5,178 bases of DNA from an uncultured Kroppenstedtia sp. (GTDB lineage: Bacteria; Bacillota; Bacilli; Thermoactinomycetales; DSM-45169), in NCBI GenBank assembly GCA_959600065.1, contig CAUGKZ010000158.1, forward strand, positions 1 through 5,178, given 5' to 3'. Each line of letters begins with the position of its first letter. Within the stretch, counting starts at the first letter, position 1. Under the pieces are notes generated by a model. It was not told the DNA's origin and ran no database searches. It worked only from the letters and a program-made list of their open reading frames with translations. Position numbers and translations under genes: made by a program. Below are positions 1 to 5,178 of this stretch, in pieces.

Positions 1-436
<436 letters not shown>

Positions 437-496
437 GGTCTCATATAGGAAGACAGAACCATTGGTCGAAGGATTGTACTGGACACAGCGGATGTC

Positions 497-503
497 AAGG
501 AGG
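497..503 (+). promoter_or_regulatory. Ribosome-binding site for the PilZ-like gene
   Basis: AAGGAGG lies 7 nt upstream of the GTG at 511, a near-perfect Shine-Dalgarno sequence at ideal spacing. It decides the start: the more upstream in-frame GTG at 415 lies inside hemB and has no comparable site. Confidence 0.85.
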
Positions 504-510
504 CGGAGGA

Positions 511-843
511 GTGGCCGAAACCTATTCTCTCCGGTTGTTGCGGGGAAAAACGGAGCACCGTTCCGTTGTCATCCCTTTCGAGGAAGCTTGGCTTTCACTG
601 GAGATGCCGGGACCTTTTAATCTGAAGAGCTGGTCGGTGATCGTCACGGGAATCGAGGCTTCAGGAGCGGAGTTGCTGGACGACTGTTATTACTATGGGG
701 GCCGAACTTTGACTTTGGTGATGGAAACCCAAGGAGGCAAAAAGCTCAGTGGAATTGTGGGGATCCGTTCGTTGGCAGTGGGTCCCCAAGCCCGGGCGGT
801 TTTTGATGGGATGGGATTTCTGGATGGATTTGAACTTTTGTAG
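511..843 (+). CDS. Small protein, probable degenerate PilZ-like domain
   Basis: This gene encodes 110 residues from GTG at 511, chosen for its Shine-Dalgarno, with TAG at 841-843. I do not recognise a named gene. The layout resembles a single PilZ domain, the six-stranded beta-barrel that usually binds cyclic di-GMP. A basic patch, KTEHR at residues 13-17, leads into the strand VVIPFEEAWLSLE. The segment SVIVTGIEASGAEL (42-55) then falls where PilZ proteins have a (D/N)xSxxG turn, followed by beta-rich sequence to the C-terminus. The usual ligand residues are altered: RxxxR reads KxxxR, and (D/N)xSxxG reads GxExxG. If the fold is right, c-di-GMP binding may be weak or lost. No signal peptide or membrane segment is visible, so it should be cytoplasmic. 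It begins 74 nt after hemB and ends 29 nt before hemL, so it is probably co-transcribed with both. That the gene is real is fairly sure; the PilZ assignment is inference from pattern, and the role is unknown. Confidence 0.8.
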   Translation: MAETYSLRLLRGKTEHRSVVIPFEEAWLSLEMPGPFNLKSWSVIVTGIEASGAELLDDCYYYGGRTLTLVMETQGGKKLSGIVGIRSLAVGPQARAVFDGMGFLDGFELL

Positions 844-853
844 CGGGCTGAGG

Positions 854-864
854 AAAAGGGAGGG
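854..864 (+). promoter_or_regulatory. Ribosome-binding site for hemL
   Basis: The purine run AAAAGGGAGGG ends 8 nt before the TTG at 873 and supports that rare start. The nearby ATG at 865 opens only a four-codon frame ending in TGA and cannot be the hemL start. Confidence 0.8.
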
Positions 865-872
865 ATGGACCG

Positions 873-2162
873 TTGACAAGAAGTTTTGAACGGTCGGCGG
901 CATATTTTGAGGAAGCAAAACAGGTGATCCCCGGGGGAGTGAACAGCCCGGTTCGCGCCTTTAAAAGTGTGGGAATGTCTCCGGTATTTGTCCAACGGGG
1001 AGAAGGCTCCCGGATTTTTGACGAAGACGGCAATGATTATATCGACTATATCTGTTCCTGGGGCCCCCTGATTTTGGGGCATGCGCACCCAGCCGTGGTG
1101 GAAGCGGTGACTGCGGCCGCCGCTCGGGGCACCAGTTTTGGCACCCCCACCGTGATGGAGACCCAACTGGCGCAGTTGGTGACACAGAGGGTTCCCGGGA
1201 TGGAAACGGTTCGGATGGTCAACTCGGGAACGGAAGCGACGATGAGTGCTCTCCGATTGGCCCGGGCTTATACCAAGCGGAACAAGATACTCAAATTTGA
1301 AGGATGTTACCATGGCCATACCGACAGCCTGCTGATCAAAGCGGGGTCCGGGGTGGCTACGCTGGGTTTGCCCGACAGCCCAGGGGTTCCCGAAAACACC
1401 GGTCAACATACGCTTACGGTGCCATACAACGATTTGGACAGTACTCGGGTCGCATTTCAAAAGTTTGGACATGATATAGCCGCTGTGATTGTGGAGCCGG
1501 TGGCCGGCAATATGGGTGTGGTTCCTCCGGAACCGGGCTTTCTTGAAGGTTTGCGTCGCTTAACCCGACATTATGGGAGCCTTCTGATTTTTGATGAAGT
1601 GATGACCGGATTTCGTGTGGATTACCACTGTGCCCAAGGTTTGTTCGGGATCGAACCGGATCTGACCACCCTGGGCAAGGTGATCGGCGGGGGACTGCCG
1701 GTGGGGGCTTACGGTGGGAAACGGGAGATCATGGAGATGGTGGCTCCCGATGGTCCGGTCTACCAAGCGGGAACCCTCTCCGGAAATCCCCTGGCTATGG
1801 CTGCCGGATACACCACCCTGCAGGAAATGGGTAAGCCGGGGGCCTACGAGCAGTTGGAACAGCGGGCGATCCGTCTGGAGGAAGGCTTGAACCAGAACGC
1901 TGAACAGGCGGGGATTCCTCATCATATCAACCGGATCGGTTCCATGATCTGCCTCTTTTTCACCGATGAGCGGGTCATCAGCTACGAACAGGCGAAACAG
2001 GCGGATACCGACCGGTTTGCCCGGTATTTCAGAGGACTGATGGAACAAGGGATCTCCTTGCCCCCCTCTCAGTTTGAGGGAATGTTCATCTCCATGGCTC
2101 ATACGGAAGAAGATATTGAACGGACCCTGGAAGCCAGCCGTCATGTGATGAATCAACTGTGA
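873..2162 (+). CDS. hemL: Glutamate-1-semialdehyde 2,1-aminomutase
   Basis: HemL is a PLP-dependent cytoplasmic enzyme that converts glutamate-1-semialdehyde to 5-aminolevulinate, the last step of the C5 route and the supply for HemB. The protein is 429 residues, the usual family length. Starting at TTG 873 gives an N-terminus [20 protein letters not shown] that matches family members, leading into the conserved [10 protein letters not shown]. Class-III aminotransferase landmarks follow in order: NSGTEA (phosphate binding), [16 protein letters not shown] with Asp241 contacting the pyridine nitrogen, [15 protein letters not shown] with the Schiff-base Lys269, and [10 protein letters not shown]. 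The 28-residue distance from Asp241 to Lys269 matches the family. There is no frameshift or missing residue. It follows the PilZ-like gene with a 29-nt gap and ends 9 nt before a strong terminator, so it is probably the last gene of the hem operon. Related class-III aminotransferases such as ornithine aminotransferase are excluded by the HemL-specific N-terminus and the hemB context. Confidence 0.98.
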   Translation: MTRSFERSAAYFEEAKQVIPGGVNSPVRAFKSVGMSPVFVQRGEGSRIFDEDGNDYIDYICSWGPLILGHAHPAVVEAVTAAAARGTSFGTPTVMETQLAQLVTQRVPGMETVRMVNSGTEATMSALRLARAYTKRNKILKFEGCYHGHTDSLLIKAGSGVATLGLPDSPGVPENTGQHTLTVPYNDLDSTRVAFQKFGHDIAAVIVEPVAGNMGVVPPEPGFLEGLRRLTRHYGSLLIFDEVMTGFRVDYHCAQGLFGIEPDLTTLGKVIGGGLPVGAYGGKREIMEMVAPDGPVYQAGTLSGNPLAMAAGYTTLQEMGKPGAYEQLEQRAIRLEEGLNQNAEQAGIPHHINRIGSMICLFFTDERVISYEQAKQADTDRFARYFRGLMEQGISLPPSQFEGMFISMAHTEEDIERTLEASRHVMNQL

Positions 2163-2377
2163 AATAGAATGAAAGCCGCCGATTCCCATCGGTGGCTTTT
2201 TTTAGATGTTAGGGGGGCTTCCTCTTCCAATTGGACGGACAGGGCATAAGTATATCCCGGCGGGACCCGCATATAGTTACAGTACAGTCGGTAACCGGCG
2301 TCATCTTCTGTTGGGATGTCGTTGGTTTCATCGAGGGTGACATCCAATAGAGGGGGGATTTTTTTGACGGAGAGCAA
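2153..2377 (-). CDS. Possible antisense small ORF or gene relic between hemL and spoVID
   Basis: This minus-strand frame of up to 74 codons spans nearly the whole hemL-spoVID spacer. Its middle part (about residues 11-54) is unusually protein-like. Codons follow a purine-first pattern (GAT GTC ACC CTC GAT GAA ACC AAC GAC), and the product is acidic then aromatic-rich, with [18 protein letters not shown] followed by [15 protein letters not shown]. The ends look wrong for a normal gene. The only start is TTG at 2377, immediately after a stop, with just a GGAG 10 nt upstream. The frame also overlaps the spoVID start and reads through the hemL terminator into the hemL stop. Loss of one base from the six-G run at 2212-2217 would create a stop just before the terminator. 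It may be a real short gene with a shifted end, a truncated relic, or chance. I recognise no family. Confidence 0.22.
   Translation of the reverse strand: MLSVKKIPPLLDVTLDETNDIPTEDDAGYRLYCNYMRVPPGYTYALSVQLEEEAPLTSKKSHRWESAAFILFHS
2172..2203 (+). terminator. Intrinsic terminator of the hem operon
   Basis: A 12-bp stem pairs 2172-2183 with 2188-2199 around a TCCC loop, with one G-U pair. It is GC-rich in the middle and runs into seven T residues (2197-2203). It lies 9 nt after the hemL stop and should end hem transcription before the sporulation genes. Read on the opposite strand the stem lacks a good T run, so it is mainly one-directional. Confidence 0.92.
2250..2277 (+). promoter_or_regulatory. 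Candidate sigma-E-type promoter for spoVID
   Basis: GTATATC at 2250-2256 resembles the sigma-E -35 element, and CATATAGT at 2270-2277 matches 6 of 8 positions of CATACAnT. The ATA core and the -10 element are 15 nt apart, against about 16 in B. subtilis. spoVID is transcribed by the mother-cell factor sigma-E in B. subtilis, and the site lies after the hemL terminator, so position and expectation agree. Short elements like these also arise by chance. A transcript would start near 2284 and have a leader of about 80 nt. Confidence 0.45.
2349..2357 (+). promoter_or_regulatory. Ribosome-binding site for spoVID
   Basis: AGAGGGGGG precedes the TTG at 2364 by 6 nt, the gap being A plus part of a T7 run. 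It is not a perfect AGGAGG but is the only purine-rich block near the gene's 5' end, and it favours TTG 2364 over the in-frame ATG at 2316 and GTG at 2337. Confidence 0.7.
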
Positions 2378-3668
2378 TCACAGCCAACTCCGGTTTGACA
2401 TTCTGGAAAAGGTCCGGTTGCATCCCCAGCAGCCGGGGATCCAGAGTCTGCTGGATCTGGATCTGTATCCGGATGTTGAGATCGAAGACCAGGGAACTCA
2501 CCTGAAACTCCATGGCTATCTCCGTCTGAACGGGGAATACGTGGGTGGGGAGCCGTTGTCCGACGGGGAGGAAAGTCAAGGGGAGATTCAGGACCGGATA
2601 TCTGCATCAGCGGGCACAGAGGAGATCGCCTATGTAATTCCTGTGGAAATCACCCTGCCGGCGGATCGGGTGGATATGAATCAGGTCTCCTCAGAGGTTC
2701 AGACTTTCGATTACAAGGTATTGTCGCCCTTTGAACTCCAGATTGAGGCGGTTTTGACCATCGATGGACTTTTGGAAGAGACAGCAAAAGATGCAGACTC
2801 AGATGTGGAAACGGTGGATCGGGTAGCCACCTTCTCTGTTCCGGATCCGGGTGGGATGGGGACAGAGGGTTCCTCGGAACAAGAGCTGGAGCAAGATGAA
2901 GAACGGATGAACAGAGGGGAGGATTTAGAGCCTCAGCAAAGGGAATATCAGTTTGTCCACGTCGCCAGAAGCGGCTCTGACGAGCTGGAGTCGCCAGCAG
3001 AGATCGCCTCGTCGGAAGCGGAGGCAGGAGAGGAAGAGGGCGACGAAGAGAATCGGTCGGATCCCTCTCTCGCTCCGGAACAGGTGGAGTCGGATGGGGA
3101 GACGGTTCTGGATCATGAGGTCGGTGCGCACACTCCCCCAGAGACGCTGACGGATCAGGAGCCGTCAAAGGATGTAGAGACGACCGACGAGCCGAAAGAA
3201 GATGAGAAGACCATCGTATTCAAACCGGCACACCCGACTCAGGATCGGGAGGAAAAGAACTTATCCGATCGTCTCTTACGGCAACCTTATGCAGAAGAAT
3301 TTGACTTTCAAGGATTGAATGATGAACGGGATAAGTTCGGGATCGAGAGAATGGTCGAGAGAGAACTGGAAGAGGAAACCGCAGTTTTCGAAGGGGAAGA
3401 AGAGGCTGACGGGCAAGCAGTGGAAGGGGAAGAAGACAGCGAGGAAAAGTCGGATGGGCCTGGTCTGGAGTGGACTCGCTGGATTTTGGGGGAAGAGAAG
3501 GAGCAATTTGCCCAAATGCGTATGGTGATCGTTCATCAGGAGGACTCGATTGAGTCGATCTCGGATCGTTATGAGGTACCTGCCAGCAAAATTATGACGA
3601 TGAACCAGCTGGAATCCAATCTGTTGGAACAAGGGCAGATTCTCTATCTTCCCACCACCAAAGAATGA
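2364..3668 (+). CDS. spoVID: Stage VI sporulation protein D, coat encasement protein with LysM domain
   Basis: SpoVID works in the mother cell at the forespore surface, where it is needed for coat proteins to spread around the spore; in B. subtilis it depends on SpoIVA for localisation and contacts SafA. From TTG 2364 the protein has 434 residues. Residues 1 to about 140 form the SpoVID N-terminal domain (RFDILEKVRL, the HGYLRLNGEY strand, IPVEITLPADRV, FDYKVLSPFELQIEAVLTIDGLLEE). Residues about 140-365 are a very acidic, low-complexity linker. Residues 368-384 (LEWTRWILGEEKEQFAQ) match the conserved segment just before LysM in the B. subtilis protein. Residues about 385-430 are a LysM domain (VHQEDSIESISDRYEV ... 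MNQLESN ... GQILYLP). It is shorter than B. subtilis SpoVID (about 575 residues), the difference lying in the linker. No signal peptide or membrane segment is seen, as expected. Its place after hemL and before a ysxE-like gene matches B. subtilis. Confidence 0.95.
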   Translation: MTESNHSQLRFDILEKVRLHPQQPGIQSLLDLDLYPDVEIEDQGTHLKLHGYLRLNGEYVGGEPLSDGEESQGEIQDRISASAGTEEIAYVIPVEITLPADRVDMNQVSSEVQTFDYKVLSPFELQIEAVLTIDGLLEETAKDADSDVETVDRVATFSVPDPGGMGTEGSSEQELEQDEERMNRGEDLEPQQREYQFVHVARSGSDELESPAEIASSEAEAGEEEGDEENRSDPSLAPEQVESDGETVLDHEVGAHTPPETLTDQEPSKDVETTDEPKEDEKTIVFKPAHPTQDREEKNLSDRLLRQPYAEEFDFQGLNDERDKFGIERMVERELEEETAVFEGEEEADGQAVEGEEDSEEKSDGPGLEWTRWILGEEKEQFAQMRMVIVHQEDSIESISDRYEVPASKIMTMNQLESNLLEQGQILYLPTTKE

Positions 3669-3682
3669 ATGGGACCGGAAAC

Positions 3683-3720
3683 GGCCGCTGCCGTGTGCCT
3701 TCACGGGCAGTGGTCTTTTT
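3683..3720 (+). terminator. Terminator-like hairpin between spoVID and the ysxE-like gene
   Basis: The arm at 3683-3695 pairs with 3702-3715 around a six-base loop, with two G-U pairs and one bulged G, and is followed by five T residues (3716-3720). It starts 14 nt after the spoVID stop. The stem is imperfect and the T run short, so partial read-through is plausible, which would lower expression of the downstream gene relative to spoVID. Confidence 0.6.
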
Positions 3721-3730
3721 GTCGAATGAG

Positions 3731-3737
3731 AGGAGGG
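3731..3737 (+). promoter_or_regulatory. Ribosome-binding site for the ysxE-like gene
   Basis: AGGAGGG lies 7 nt upstream of the TTG at 3745. It is a strong site at ideal spacing and fixes TTG as the start; it begins 10 nt after the T run of the preceding hairpin. Confidence 0.85.
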
Positions 3738-3744
3738 AAGGCGG

Positions 3745-4818
3745 TTGAAACTGGATCCCCAAACGGATGGCCCTGTCATTCCCCGGGTGTTTGCTGCATT
3801 GGGTTGGTCCCCTGTGCAGATCCGTTATATCCGGGGAGTACTCCGGGTGGATACCGGAGACGGTGTATTCGCCCTAAAAAAAACAGCGGCGGAACCAGCA
3901 CAACTCACCTTTCTCCATGAAACCCTCTCCCAATTGAAGGAGAAGGGGTATGAACATGTGCTGTTGCCGGTGAAAGTGAAAGAGGAGGCCCCTCTTTTTG
4001 TAGAGGAGGAAGGGAGTTGCTGGTACGTACTGCCCTGGTATGGGGAGGCGGCGGAAAAGGGGGACGAGGTGCCCCTTGAAGAGCTGGTCAGAGGGTTGGC
4101 CCAGCTTCATAAGCTAAGTGAACCTTTGCTTGCCGACAAAAAAATACCGGCTTCCGCCGTGGCTACTAGTGGGTTGGAAGGGAAAACGGAAGCCGGGGAT
4201 CGGTTGAGGCAATGGCGAGAGGTGGCATGGGGACGGGAGTATGCTTCGCCTTTTGAAAAGGCGGTACTCTCGCATATGGATTATTTGGAAAAAGCCTTAC
4301 ACTTCTCTGTGGAGGGGTGGCGCAAGCAAAAAAGTACAGGGGAGGCTTTGCCTCGGACCACACTGGTGCATGGGCGTCTTCACCCTCATAATTTGTTGGT
4401 GGGAACATCGGGTTGGCGGTGGATCGATTTTGACCATGCACATGTCGGCAGTCCGGTTTCTGACTTGGCGATGTTTTTGCGGCGGTTTGTCCCTTTTGAT
4501 CGGGATGAAGTGGTGGATCCCTTTGCCCTGTTGAAAGAATACGAAGCGGAATACCCTCTGAAGGCAAAGGAAAAGAAACTTCTAGCGCTTCATCTGGCGT
4601 ATCCGGAGGGCCCGATCCGGACGATTTCCTCCTATTACGCCCGTCCGGATCGATGGGAGGAAGCCGTGGCGGTTCGCACATTGTCAGAAGAGATGGATCG
4701 GCTTCGCTTGTTTCGGGATTGGGTGCAAAGTGTCTGGAACACAAACAAGAGACAGCCCCAGTCGCAAAAACAACGCCAGACAGCGAGTGTCCGTTCTAGC
4801 CGACGAAAAAACCGATAA
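3745..4818 (+). CDS. ysxE: YsxE/CotS-family spore protein, kinase fold with altered catalytic loop
   Basis: The 357-residue protein belongs to the aminoglycoside-phosphotransferase/CotS-like kinase fold, and its place after spoVID points to YsxE, a spore-coat-associated protein. The N-lobe is residues about 1-110, with the ATP-lysine region GVFALKK (Lys45/Lys46). A hinge-like WYVLPWYGE comes next, then a helical C-lobe with LVHGRLHPHN at 207-216 and the metal-site segment WIDFDHAHVG (Asp228, Asp230), followed by SDLAMFLRR. The usual catalytic motif HGDxHxxN reads HGRLHPHN here, with Arg211 where the base aspartate sits, while the metal-ligand Asn216 and Asp228/Asp230 are kept. A pseudokinase or purely structural coat role is likely. 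Residues 332-357 form a strongly basic, acid-free tail. There is no signal peptide or membrane segment. An upstream hairpin and downstream terminator bracket the gene; no clear promoter is seen in the short gap, so it is probably expressed by read-through from spoVID. The family is secure and the exact orthology likely. Confidence 0.85.
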   Translation: MKLDPQTDGPVIPRVFAALGWSPVQIRYIRGVLRVDTGDGVFALKKTAAEPAQLTFLHETLSQLKEKGYEHVLLPVKVKEEAPLFVEEEGSCWYVLPWYGEAAEKGDEVPLEELVRGLAQLHKLSEPLLADKKIPASAVATSGLEGKTEAGDRLRQWREVAWGREYASPFEKAVLSHMDYLEKALHFSVEGWRKQKSTGEALPRTTLVHGRLHPHNLLVGTSGWRWIDFDHAHVGSPVSDLAMFLRRFVPFDRDEVVDPFALLKEYEAEYPLKAKEKKLLALHLAYPEGPIRTISSYYARPDRWEEAVAVRTLSEEMDRLRLFRDWVQSVWNTNKRQPQSQKQRQTASVRSSRRKNR

Positions 4819-4852
4819 GAATGCATTTGGTCTGGTTATTTTTTTCTCTGGT

Positions 4853-4877
4853 ACGCCGGTAGTTACCGGCGTTTTTT
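4853..4877 (+). terminator. Intrinsic terminator after the ysxE-like gene
   Basis: A perfect 8-bp GC-rich stem (4853-4860 with 4865-4872, loop AGTT) runs into six T residues (4872-4877). It lies 34 nt after the stop codon and closes the spoVID-ysxE unit. Confidence 0.93.
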
Positions 4878-5067
4878 GTATGGACAGATTCCCAGCCACC
4901 CTTGTATCCCCCCCAAAGGAAGATAAAGAAAAACTGAGAGTATCAAATCCCAGAAGGTTTACAAGGAAACACCCACTTATAAAAAAATAAATCACCCCAG
5001 GCAACAAAGTTTCCTTAACACAACTATATGCCGTCTCTCTCTTCCCAGTTCGGGCTTGAGGGTTGAA
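4878..5067. other. A+T-rich spacer before the VOC-family gene
   Basis: No gene is supported in these roughly 190 bases. The stretch is clearly richer in A+T than the flanking genes and holds runs of C (4908-4914) and A (4981-4987). A weak promoter reading is TTTACA at 4958-4963 with TAAAAA at 4980-4985, 16 nt apart; it is poor in the -10. An 8-bp inverted repeat (4963-4970 and 5009-5016) surrounds it. No T-box or other riboswitch hallmark is recognisable. Confidence 0.4.
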
Positions 5068-5073
5068 AAGGGG
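5068..5073 (+). promoter_or_regulatory. Ribosome-binding site for the VOC-family gene
   Basis: AAGGGG, within the longer purine run GAAAAGGGG, is 6 nt upstream of the ATG at 5080, with a further GAGGG touching the start codon. It supports translation from that ATG. Confidence 0.65.
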
Positions 5074-5079
5074 CGAGGG

Positions 5080-5178
5080 ATGATCTATGTTGGTTTTTCT
5101 CATCTCCATTACAATGTGTCCGTTTTGAAAAAAGCGATTAGTTTTTACGATCCACTGATGACGTTTCTCGGATTTGCC
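5080..5178 (+). CDS. VOC superfamily (glyoxalase/bleomycin-resistance-like) protein, 5' part only
   Basis: Only the first 33 codons lie in the window. The N-terminus FSHLHYNVSVLKKAISFYD followed by PLMTFLGF is the typical first beta-alpha unit of the vicinal-oxygen-chelate fold: a strand carrying the usual first metal-ligand histidine position (His8 or His10), a helix ending in FYD, and the LGF turn. VOC proteins are cytoplasmic metalloenzymes or resistance proteins of many kinds (glyoxalase I, dioxygenases, fosfomycin- and bleomycin-type resistance), and the substrate cannot be told from this fragment. Among the confident genes with a visible start it is the only one beginning with ATG, and its codons are more A+T-rich than those of the hem and spo genes. 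It follows a strong terminator and so is a separate transcription unit. Confidence 0.8.
   Translation, partial: MIYVGFSHLHYNVSVLKKAISFYDPLMTFLGFA

Noticed and set aside
865..876. Four-codon ATG frame just before hemL
   Set aside because: It arises from the sequence between the hemL RBS and its TTG start; nothing suggests a functional leader peptide.
873..878. TTGACA resembling a sigma-A -35 box
   Set aside because: It is the start of hemL itself, and no -10-like sequence lies 16-18 nt downstream.
693..1472. Long minus-strand open frame opposite hemL
   Set aside because: It is antisense to a clearly coding gene, of odd composition (rich in His, Pro, Arg, Ser), with no RBS or recognisable domain.
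2237..2242. GGACAG, reminiscent of a SpoIIID half-site upstream of the sigma-E-like promoter
   Set aside because: The match to the degenerate SpoIIID consensus is partial and single; chance is the simpler reading.
2316..2363. ATG-initiated 16-residue extension of SpoVID
   Set aside because: There is no RBS before ATG 2316, the extension does not look like SpoVID, and its codons include the RBS of the TTG start.
2650..3168. Minus-strand frame opposite the spoVID linker
   Set aside because: It is a Pro/Arg/Leu-rich shadow produced by the acidic GAA/GAG-rich coding strand.
4878..5079. Search for a T-box leader, since valS follows ysxE in B. subtilis
   Set aside because: No conserved T-box sequence or antiterminator/terminator pair is seen, and the next gene is not a tRNA synthetase.
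4684..5109. 141-codon minus-strand frame across the end of the ysxE-like gene and the spacer
   Set aside because: It reads through a strong terminator and into two real genes, has no RBS and no recognisable domain.

Overview
The window looks like chromosomal DNA from an endospore-forming Firmicute of moderate to fairly high G+C. The evidence is a haem-operon end (hemB ... hemL) followed directly by spoVID and a ysxE-type gene, the order known from Bacillus subtilis (hemAXCDBL, then spoVID-ysxE). The G+C-rich third codon positions, strong purine-rich ribosome-binding sites and heavy use of TTG/GTG starts would fit Thermoactinomycetaceae-like Bacillales, but that placement is inference. All confident genes are on the + strand.

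Layout. Positions 1-436 hold the 3' end of hemB (porphobilinogen synthase). A small gene follows at 511-843; its 110-residue product reads like a PilZ-type beta-barrel domain with degraded c-di-GMP motifs. It sits between hemB and hemL, where B. subtilis has nothing. hemL (873-2162, glutamate-1-semialdehyde aminomutase) is complete and ends at a strong intrinsic terminator (2172-2203). The spacer at 2204-2363 contains a sigma-E-like promoter candidate and, on the opposite strand, a short reading frame with unexpectedly coding-like codons. spoVID (2364-3668) encodes the spore-coat encasement protein, with an N-terminal domain, a long acidic linker and a C-terminal LysM domain. A terminator-like hairpin (3683-3720) separates it from a ysxE/CotS-family gene (3745-4818) encoding a kinase-fold spore protein whose catalytic-loop aspartate is replaced by arginine. 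A strong terminator (4853-4877) closes that unit. After an A+T-rich spacer, a VOC/glyoxalase-family gene begins at 5080 and runs off the window.

How the genes work together. HemB and HemL are two steps of the C5 haem pathway: HemL makes 5-aminolevulinate and HemB condenses two molecules of it into porphobilinogen. SpoVID and the YsxE-like protein belong to mother-cell spore-coat assembly, so the hemL terminator marks a switch from housekeeping to sporulation transcription. I see no mobile element, CRISPR array, RNA gene or defence system, and nothing that amounts to a wholly new system. The points most worth checking are the PilZ-like gene in the hem cluster, the probable pseudokinase, and the antisense frame upstream of spoVID.
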